The position numbers and the translations under genes were made by a program. The notes below the pieces were generated by a model that saw only the letters and a program-made list of their open reading frames with translations, did no database searches and was not told where the DNA came from. Of a stretch of 5,915 nt of DNA, positions 1 through 4,980 are shown piece by piece (the first letter of the stretch is position 1; the number at the start of each line of letters is the position of its first letter). The stretch comes from Candidatus Hydrogenedentota bacterium (GTDB taxonomy: Bacteria > Hydrogenedentota > Hydrogenedentia > Hydrogenedentales > SLHB01), in assembly GCA_003557825.1 (NCBI GenBank), contig PWNM01000177.1:1-5915 (forward strand). The letters run 5' to 3'.

Positions 1-2
1 CC

Positions 3-578
3 GGGGATCTAGACGTTACAGCCGAGTTTGCCATCAACGAGTACACCCTGACCTACACGGCGGGTAAGGGCGGCTCCATTGACGGAGACACGGTACAGAC
101 ACAGACTGTCAACCATGGCGAAGACGGTTCCAAAGTCACCGCGGAACCCGATGAGGGGTATTCCTTCTTACGATGGTCCGACGGCGTGACCACGGCCAGC
201 CGGACCGATAAATATGTGACCGGGGATATCACAGTCGACGCTGAGTTCAAACAGGATGATGATGATGATACTTCGTCCGATGGTACTGTTACGGCTACGG
301 TGACATACGACACAGCGGGAGGACGCAACAACGACCGCCATCTCATTATCAATGTAGAGTTGGAAGATGATAATGAGAACGGCAACCCCATTGGTGATGC
401 TGAGATTGAGGCGACAATCCTGATTGATGGCCAACAGCCGAACGTCTTCTACGGGGTAACCGATTCCAGTGGGGAGGTAAGCTTCCAGTGGAATAACGCC
501 CCATCCGGCACATACACGACGAACGTAACCTCCAATGATTATGGTGTTGAAACAGTAGACGAAGGGTTTGAAAAATAG
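3..578 (+). CDS. C-terminal part of a surface/secreted protein with InlB-B-like repeats and a terminal Ig-like domain (5' partial)
   Basis: The frame is open from the left edge to a TAG at 576-578, so this is the last 191 residues of a longer protein. The GTG at 186 is an internal valine, not a start. Visible residues 1-10 (GDLDVTAEFA) are the tail of one repeat. Residues 11-83 form a complete further copy that contains the Y-T-L-x-Y-x-A-G-x-G-G-S-I opening, the P-D-E-G-Y-x-F-x-x-W-S-D-G core and the GDITVDAEF end. This pattern belongs to the divergent InlB B-repeat/Flg_new group found in bacterial surface proteins. An Asp-rich linker (residues 85-89) leads into a beta-rich final segment (about 94-191) with Gly-N-P and T-D-x-x-G-x-x-x-F motifs typical of Ig-like/carboxypeptidase-regulatory folds. 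There is no LPxTG motif, no membrane segment and no obvious sorting tail at the C-terminus. Function, full length and anchoring cannot be told from this fragment. A terminator follows directly. Confidence 0.88.
   Translation, partial: GDLDVTAEFAINEYTLTYTAGKGGSIDGDTVQTQTVNHGEDGSKVTAEPDEGYSFLRWSDGVTTASRTDKYVTGDITVDAEFKQDDDDDTSSDGTVTATVTYDTAGGRNNDRHLIINVELEDDNENGNPIGDAEIEATILIDGQQPNVFYGVTDSSGEVSFQWNNAPSGTYTTNVTSNDYGVETVDEGFEK
255..269 (+). repeat. (GAT)5 microsatellite coding for five Asp
   Basis: Five perfect GAT triplets encode residues 85-89 of the visible surface-protein fragment. They form the acidic linker between the InlB-like repeat and the terminal Ig-like domain. Changes in copy number would stay in frame and only alter linker length. 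Confidence 0.7.
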
Positions 579-606
579 AGACTCCAATCTAATCAACCAA
601 CACCGT

Positions 607-640
607 GGCCCCCCGTTTCTGCGGAAACGGGGGCCGTTTT
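607..640 (+). terminator. Rho-independent terminator of the surface-protein gene, between convergent genes
   Basis: Ten uninterrupted base pairs (610-619 with 624-633) close a TGCG tetraloop. GG 607-608 can extend the stem with CC 634-635 if one C is bulged out. A T4 run follows at 637-640. It lies 28 bases after the surface-protein stop and only 2 bases beyond the stop of the opposing lipoprotein gene. On the minus strand the same hairpin lacks a good U-tract, so it should terminate mainly the plus-strand gene. It may still act as a weaker end for the leftward operon, which has no other terminator in view. Confidence 0.85.
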
Positions 641-642
641 GA

Positions 643-1371
643 TCATTGCGGTTGTAGGGGTACGGCGCCGATGTCTTGTTCGATTCCGGGGGGAAGATGG
701 ACCTCGGGGAGTTGGGTGCGGCCGGCCTGCTCGGTCTGGATGGTGAGCAGGTAGCTTCCCGCGGGAACGGGCGTAAAGACGACGTCGCCGTCGGCATCGG
801 TAACACTCTCGGTGGGCCACCAGGGACCGCGGTCGGGGTGGGACATCATGATGCCCACGGGCTGTTCGACCACGGGTCGGCCGTCGGCATCGGTCAGGCG
901 CATGCGCAGGGCGGCATGGGGGACAACGATAAGCTCGAGCTCGCGGGTCACGGGAGCATCGCCGGGCGGGGCCTCGTAGTAGTTGTTGGCGAACCGGGCC
1001 AGGGTGGGATCCCAAGCGCGGATATACAACCATTGGTCGGGATCGATAGCGATTCGACTGCGCCCATCGGACCCCGAAGGCGGTCCTTGCGTGACAGGTT
1101 CGTCGAAGGCATTGGGCCGAGTGGTCGCGATGGGATGTATGCCGGCCACAGGGTTTCCGTCGAGATCGACAACACGGACCCGGGCGACCTGACGCCGAGG
1201 CTCTTCCTGCGTCGGGGGCTCCTGGGGCTCCGTATCGCCAGTCACAGGTTCCGCGTCTACCTCACGCAGGGTATCCGCCGACTCGTCCGGTTCCTCCTCA
1301 GGCGGCGACTCGGCGCGACATGCGGCCACCAGGACCGCCATTATCATCAAGGTCGTGAGGCGTTGGATCAT
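643..1371 (-). CDS. Putative lipoprotein with two carboxypeptidase-regulatory-like (Ig-type) domains, function unknown
   Basis: This gene encodes 242 residues. A short signal peptide ends in the lipobox LVAAC, with Cys18 as the expected lipidated residue. Arg19 follows, so there is no Asp at +2 of the inner-membrane retention type. Residues 19-60 are a disordered Glu/Pro-rich tether. Two beta-rich modules follow (about 62-150 and 152-240), each opening with a pattern like V-x-V-x-D-x-D-G-N-P-V or L-R-L-T-D-A-D-G-R-P-V. The second contains the D-A-D-G-D-V-x-F and P-A-G-S-Y hallmarks of carboxypeptidase-regulatory/SpaA-like folds. I do not recognise the specific protein. Its ATG overlaps the TGA of the upstream ABC exporter as ATGA (1368-1371), with an internal AGGAG, so the two are probably translationally coupled. 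An envelope role linked to the exporter is inferred from position only. No catalytic motif is visible. Confidence 0.88.
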   Translation of the reverse strand: MIQRLTTLMIMAVLVAACRAESPPEEEPDESADTLREVDAEPVTGDTEPQEPPTQEEPRRQVARVRVVDLDGNPVAGIHPIATTRPNAFDEPVTQGPPSGSDGRSRIAIDPDQWLYIRAWDPTLARFANNYYEAPPGDAPVTRELELIVVPHAALRMRLTDADGRPVVEQPVGIMMSHPDRGPWWPTESVTDADGDVVFTPVPAGSYLLTIQTEQAGRTQLPEVHLPPGIEQDIGAVPLQPQ

Positions 1372-3338
1372 GGCGTCTCCTCTTCAACGGGCTGGGCGCC
1401 GAACTGCGTCTCGTAGAGGCGTTTGTAGATGCCGTCTCGCTGAAGCAGTTCCTGGTGAGGACCCACGTCGGCGATCCGGCCTTGATCGAGCACGATGATC
1501 CGGTCGGCCCGCAGAATGGTGGACAGCCGATGGGCGATGACGATGGCGGTGCGCCCCTCGACAAAGCGGGCAATGGCGTCTTGAATGGCCCGTTCGCTTT
1601 CGGAATCCAGGCTCGATGTGGCCTCGTCAAGGATCAGGATGGCCGGATCTTTGATGATCGCCCGGGCGATGGCCAGCCGCTGCCGTTGGCCCCCCGATAA
1701 GGTGGCGCCGCTCTCGCCGATGACGGTGTCAAAGCCGGCGGGCAAATGGGCGATAAACTCCTCGGCATGGGCCGCCTGGGCCGCTTCTTGCACTCGTTCC
1801 TCGGCATAGTCCTCCTTACCAAAGGCGATATTGGCGCGGATGGATTCGTTGAACAAGACAGTGTCTTGGGTCACGATGCTGATTTGCCCGCGCAGGCTCT
1901 GGAAGGTGACATCGCGGATGTCGACGCCGTCGATGGTAATGGAACCGGCCGTCACATCATAGAATCGCGGGACCAGTTTGGCGAGTGTACTCTTGCCCGC
2001 GCCGCTGAACCCCACAATGGCCACCGTTTCCCCTTTTCGAATCTCGAAGGTGAGGTCCGACAACACATCGGATTCGCCGGTATAGGAGAATCGGACGTTA
2101 TCAAAGCGGATGACATCGCGCAGGATGGGCAGGTCGATGGCATCGGGCTTCTCGACGATCTCGGGTTTGGCGTCGATAAACTCGAAAACGCGCTCCGCGC
2201 TGGCTACGCTTCCCATAACGAGGTTGTTTACATTGGAGAGTTTGCGGATGGGGTCGAGGATCATGGCCAGGGCGACGAAGAGCGTGGCCAGGTCGCCGGG
2301 GCTGATGGCTCCCTGCTCCAGACGGTACCCCGTGGCCAGGACAAACCCGATGACCCCCACCACAAGCACCGCCTCGACCAAAGGACCGACCAAGGCATTG
2401 GCCCGAACCATCTTGAGCAGGAACCGGTACAGATTGCCGAGTTCGCGGCGGGCCCGGTTCTTCTCGTAATCTTCCATGCAGAAACTCTTGATGATGGCGA
2501 TGCCCCGGAACACCTCGTTGGCTACGGAGGCCAGGGCAGCGACTTTTTCGAGAGAGCGACGCATGCTCCGCTTGAACCGCTTACCCACGTTAAGCAAGAC
2601 AAGAACCACAGGCGGCAATACGCAGATGCCCACCACGGTGAGCAAGGGATCGGCCATGAGAGCCACGATCAGGAAGAACACCATCTTGATGGGTTCACGA
2701 ACGACCTTAACAAAGACGCCCGCCAACCCCTGGTTGACCTGGAACACATCGTTGGTAAACCGGGCGACAATTTCGCCGGTGGTATGCTGCTCGAAAAAGC
2801 GCATCGAGCAATGGATGATGTTCTCGAACATCTCACGGCCCAGACGAACCGAAATAGACGCGCCTATGGAACCCGCAAAATATTCCTGAATAAACCGCGC
2901 GATACCGCCCAACATGGTGAGCACCAAGACAATGCCGCAGGCAATATAGAGCGCGGGCATCCGATGTTCGCGCATGGCATGAACGGCCGCCTCGAAACGG
3001 GCTTGGATGGTTGGGGGCACGTCTTCGGTAATCCCGGGCAACGGCATCTGCCGGAGAAGGGTGTTTAACACCGGGATGGATTCCACCCGTTCGGCCTGGG
3101 TGGCCACAGCCTGCATAACTTCGGCCTCTTGACCAAAGACGACCTGCACCACTCCGCCGATCCCCAGGATCATGCCGGTGAACGACAGCGCTACGACCAA
3201 GGCGAACACGATGGACACCACCAGACGGAACTTGTGGTAGAAAGCATAGCCGAGAAGTCGGCGGTAGACCGCCCAAACGCTCTGCTTCGGGCGCGATTCC
3301 ATCGCACGGGCCCGTTGTTGCAAGCCATCAAGCATCAT
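1368..3338 (-). CDS. MsbA-like ABC exporter (fused membrane domain and ATPase)
   Basis: This 656-residue half-transporter has its membrane domain first and its ATPase last, and should work as a homodimer in the inner membrane. Membrane segments fall at about 37-60, 128-150, 216-230, 232-250, 317-336 and 348-362. The ATPase motifs are complete: A-loop Tyr419, Walker A GFSGAGKST (443-451), Q-loop Gln491, signature LSGGQ (547-551), Walker B ILILDE (567-572), D-loop SSLD (575-578) and switch His603, so it should be active. Domain order and overall similarity match the MsbA/lipid flippase and multidrug exporter group. The substrate is not shown by the sequence, and a lipid is the likeliest guess. 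It is about 70 residues longer than typical MsbA, mostly because of an extracytoplasmic loop between TM1 and TM2 (about 62-126). The start is the first of two adjacent ATGs, 7 bases from a strong AGGAG. It lies 81 bases after ruvC and overlaps the lipoprotein by 4 bases. Confidence 0.95.
   Translation of the reverse strand: MMLDGLQQRARAMESRPKQSVWAVYRRLLGYAFYHKFRLVVSIVFALVVALSFTGMILGIGGVVQVVFGQEAEVMQAVATQAERVESIPVLNTLLRQMPLPGITEDVPPTIQARFEAAVHAMREHRMPALYIACGIVLVLTMLGGIARFIQEYFAGSIGASISVRLGREMFENIIHCSMRFFEQHTTGEIVARFTNDVFQVNQGLAGVFVKVVREPIKMVFFLIVALMADPLLTVVGICVLPPVVLVLLNVGKRFKRSMRRSLEKVAALASVANEVFRGIAIIKSFCMEDYEKNRARRELGNLYRFLLKMVRANALVGPLVEAVLVVGVIGFVLATGYRLEQGAISPGDLATLFVALAMILDPIRKLSNVNNLVMGSVASAERVFEFIDAKPEIVEKPDAIDLPILRDVIRFDNVRFSYTGESDVLSDLTFEIRKGETVAIVGFSGAGKSTLAKLVPRFYDVTAGSITIDGVDIRDVTFQSLRGQISIVTQDTVLFNESIRANIAFGKEDYAEERVQEAAQAAHAEEFIAHLPAGFDTVIGESGATLSGGQRQRLAIARAIIKDPAILILDEATSSLDSESERAIQDAIARFVEGRTAIVIAHRLSTILRADRIIVLDQGRIADVGPHQELLQRDGIYKRLYETQFGAQPVEEETP
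1377..1382 (-). promoter_or_regulatory. Ribosome binding site of the lipoprotein gene, inside the exporter 3' end
   Basis: GAGGAG sits 5 bases before the lipoprotein ATG and within the last codons of the ABC exporter. It supports the chosen start and allows independent as well as coupled initiation. The acidic C-terminal codons of the exporter (VEEETP) supply this purine-rich stretch. Confidence 0.75.
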
Positions 3339-3345
3339 CGCCGCA

Positions 3346-3355
3346 CTCCTCCCCT
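3346..3355 (-). promoter_or_regulatory. Strong ribosome binding site of the ABC exporter
   Basis: AGGGGAGGAG precedes the first of two consecutive ATG codons by 7 bases, or the second by 10. The spacing favours the first. It lies in the 81-base gap after ruvC, so the exporter has its own efficient initiation site rather than relying on coupling. Confidence 0.75.
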
Positions 3356-3419
3356 ACGGATTGGCAGATGCCTTTGTGAAAAGCGCCCCGCTCTCCCCCA
3401 TTTGTACCACCAACCGTCG

Positions 3420-3923
3420 TCATTGGCCCGTTACCTGTTGGGCCCGGGACTGCAGATCGCCGGCATGGAGGCGGCAAATCGCCAGGGCTAAGGCATCCGC
3501 GGCGTCGTCCGGTTTTGGAAGGTGTTCCAGGTTGAGCAATATCCGCACCATCTCCTGCACCTGTCGTTTGGTGGCCTTACCATAGCCGACGACGGCGTTT
3601 TTAACTTCGAGGGGACTGTACTCGGAAATCGGAAGGCCGGCCTGGGCAGCAGCCAGCGCAATAACGCCCCGCGCCTGAGCTACGCTTATCCCTGTGGTCA
3701 CATTTTGGGAAAAGAAAATCTTTTCAATAACCACGGCATCCGGATGATGGGACTCGATCAACCGGGCACATTGACTATGAATGGCCTCAAGCCGTACCGC
3801 GAAATGCAGATCGGCGGTGGTGGATATGACGCCGTGCTCGATGTGACGCAACCGCGTCCCCTTGCCCTCGACTACGCCAAAGCCGGTGGTTGCGGTACCG
3901 GGATCAAACCCGAGCACCCGCAC
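3420..3923 (-). CDS. ruvC: Crossover junction endodeoxyribonuclease RuvC
   Basis: This is the Holliday junction resolvase: a dimer that, with the RuvAB branch-migration motor, makes paired nicks across four-way DNA junctions in recombinational repair. At 167 residues it is close to the family's usual length. The four metal-binding acidic residues of the RNase H-like fold are in place: Asp7 in LGFDPGTATTGFG, Glu67 in VVIEKIF, and Asp140 and Asp143 in KPDDAADALALA. The FFSQN and SVAQARGV segments are also typical of RuvC. The start is GTG at 3921-3923. It places the first Asp at position 7 as in E. coli, is preceded at 6 bases by a modest GGAAG, and lies one base after the yebC stop (TGAGGTG). 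Re-initiation by ribosomes finishing yebC is likely. ruvA and ruvB are not the next genes and must lie elsewhere if present. Confidence 0.97.
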   Translation of the reverse strand: MRVLGFDPGTATTGFGVVEGKGTRLRHIEHGVISTTADLHFAVRLEAIHSQCARLIESHHPDAVVIEKIFFSQNVTTGISVAQARGVIALAAAQAGLPISEYSPLEVKNAVVGYGKATKRQVQEMVRILLNLEHLPKPDDAADALALAICRLHAGDLQSRAQQVTGQ

Positions 3924-3924
3924 C

Positions 3925-4680
3925 TCAGGCTTCCATCAACGCCGCCATCTCCTCATCCGGGATGTCGAAGTTGGCGAACACGTTTTGAACGTCGTCGTGT
4001 TCCTCCAGGGCTTCCATAAGCTTGAGCACGGAATCCGCCGTTTTACCGGTTATTTGAACGGTTGTCTTGGGAACCATGGTCAACTCGGCGCTTTCGGTCG
4101 TCAAGCCCGCATCCGTAAGTGCCTGGGCAACGGCATGCAGTTCCTGCGGAGCTGTGGTTATTACACACACATCCTCCCCGGACGGATCAACGTCGTCCGC
4201 ACCGGCTTCGATGGCCTTTTCGAGGAGTTCCTCCTCGTCCATCCCATTTTTGGGTACGGTGATTGAGCCGCGCTCATCGAAATTCCAAACCACAGCGCCG
4301 TTGGTCGCCATGCTGCCGTTATGACGGCTTAGCAGATGCCGGATTTCCGCGACCGTCCGATTTTTGTTGTCGGTTAATACATCGACGATCAAAGCGACGC
4401 CGCCGGGGGCATAGCATTCATACCGGACTTCTTCGTAACTGGTTCCGTCACCGCCGCCGGTCCCCTTCTGAATGGCCCGTTCGACATTGTCCTTGGGCAT
4501 ATTCTGGGCTTTCGCCGCCAACAGCACTGTCCGTAAACGCGGATTCATTTCGGCATCGCCGCCGCCTTCACGGGCCGCTACGGCGATTTCCTTGGCCAGG
4601 CGGGAAAAGATTTTGCCGCGCTTTGCGTCGGCTGCGCCTTTTTTCCGTTTGATGGTACTCCACTTGGAATGACCGGACAT
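3925..4680 (-). CDS. yebC: YebC/PmpR (TACO1-type) family protein
   Basis: This 251-residue protein has the family's usual length and is well conserved along its whole extent. The N-terminal signature is MSGHSKWSTIKRKKGAADAK with RGKIFSRLAKEI following. NMPKDNVERAIQKGTG is at 60-75, YECYAPGGVALIVDVLTDNK at 87-106 with NRT after it, and the HDDVQNVFANFDI end at 228-240. Members were long called DNA-binding transcriptional regulators. More recent work assigns bacterial YebC and mitochondrial TACO1 to ribosomes, where they help translation through proline-rich stretches. The protein is cytoplasmic. It is the first gene of the leftward block and is followed by ruvC after one base, a neighbourhood seen in many bacteria. 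The ATG is set by the invariant N-terminus and a good Shine-Dalgarno site. Confidence 0.97.
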   Translation of the reverse strand: MSGHSKWSTIKRKKGAADAKRGKIFSRLAKEIAVAAREGGGDAEMNPRLRTVLLAAKAQNMPKDNVERAIQKGTGGGDGTSYEEVRYECYAPGGVALIVDVLTDNKNRTVAEIRHLLSRHNGSMATNGAVVWNFDERGSITVPKNGMDEEELLEKAIEAGADDVDPSGEDVCVITTAPQELHAVAQALTDAGLTTESAELTMVPKTTVQITGKTADSVLKLMEALEEHDDVQNVFANFDIPDEEMAALMEA

Positions 4681-4690
4681 ATAACGTGAA

Positions 4691-4697
4691 TCTCCTT
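4691..4697 (-). promoter_or_regulatory. Ribosome binding site of yebC
   Basis: AAGGAGA lies upstream of the yebC ATG, with 11 bases between AGGAG and the ATG. The spacing is somewhat long but usable. No other start is compatible with the conserved MSGHSKW N-terminus. Confidence 0.65.
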
Positions 4698-4747
4698 GGC
4701 GTGATCATTGAGTCGACCGATAACATTACCTATTTTTGACACCCCTT

Positions 4748-4777
4748 AGTGTAGCAGTTTTCGCCGTACCCGCGCAA
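4748..4777 (-). promoter_or_regulatory. Candidate sigma-70 type extended -10 promoter for the yebC operon
   Basis: Read on the minus strand, TGCTACACT (4756-4748) is an extended -10 (TG-N-TACACT, 4 of 6 matches to TATAAT). A weak -35, TTGCGC (4777-4772, 3 of 6), lies 18 bases upstream. Transcription would start near 4741 and give a leader of about 60 bases before yebC. It was found by eye only, and the organism's promoter consensus is unknown. Confidence 0.4.
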
Positions 4778-4818
4778 TAAAATCCATGCCAAGTTGAACC
4801 CGGAGACCATTTTCCGTA

Positions 4819-4848
4819 TTGTGAATGGGGCGTGTTTCCGGTTAGGAT
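4819..4848 (+). promoter_or_regulatory. Candidate sigma-70 type promoter for hisG
   Basis: TTGTGA (4819-4824) and TAGGAT (4843-4848) each match the consensus hexamers at 4 of 6 positions and are separated by 18 bases. Transcription from here would give a leader of about 125 bases before hisG. The support is weak, and other weak matches exist in this region. Confidence 0.25.
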
Positions 4849-4971
4849 GTGCGCCTTTTTGTTTGTGTATCGGCCATACCTCTACCCCTGTGGACTCCCG
4901 GGGGAACTGATGTCGTGTTCTGGGGATGAAGCTTGTGCAGGAACGTATGACCATATTAGAGTTTTGGAAAG

Positions 4972-4976
4972 AAGGA
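4972..4976 (+). promoter_or_regulatory. Ribosome binding site of hisG
   Basis: AAGGA lies 4 bases before the ATG at 4981. A second in-frame ATG at 4990 would be 13 bases away, which is too far, so the upstream ATG is preferred although its spacing is slightly short. Confidence 0.6.
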
Positions 4977-4980
4977 TCCC

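Larger units (their letters stand above)
4681..4980. other. Divergent intergenic region between yebC and hisG
   Basis: This 300-base spacer separates two divergently transcribed genes and is more AT-rich in places than the flanking genes. It holds the yebC Shine-Dalgarno and candidate promoter on the minus strand, and the hisG Shine-Dalgarno and a weaker candidate promoter on the plus strand. I see no tRNA, no clear riboswitch fold, no T-box-like element, no long inverted repeat and no convincing protein-coding frame apart from a very short reading frame that overlaps the hisG start. Confidence 0.7.

Noticed and set aside
186..578. GTG at 186 as the start of a 130-residue protein
   Set aside because: The same frame is open to the left edge and encodes the first part of the InlB-like repeat, so this GTG is an internal valine of a longer gene.
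168..806. Minus-strand frame of 212 codons running through the terminator
   Set aside because: It crosses the terminator hairpin and overlaps two better-supported genes. It shows no family motif.
676..1416. Plus-strand reading frame of 246 codons opposite the lipoprotein
   Set aside because: The opposite strand has a lipobox, a Shine-Dalgarno site and domain patterns. This frame is Gly/Arg-rich, recognisably the mirror of GC-rich codons, and runs through the exporter-lipoprotein junction.
1746..3068. Long plus-strand reading frame (440 codons) within the ABC exporter
   Set aside because: It is antisense to a gene with every ABC motif intact. Its His/Asp/Gly-rich translation is what reversed transporter codons give, and no ribosome binding site or family pattern supports it.
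3379..3392. Small hairpin AGCG-GGG-CGCT followed by T residues on the minus strand, between ruvC and the exporter
   Set aside because: The stem is only 4 base pairs with a 3-base loop and a short T run, too weak to call a terminator. It could at most give slight attenuation.
4736..4741. Perfect TTGACA on the plus strand as a hisG -35 box
   Set aside because: No acceptable -10 hexamer lies 16-18 bases downstream, and it sits within the likely start region of the opposing yebC transcript.
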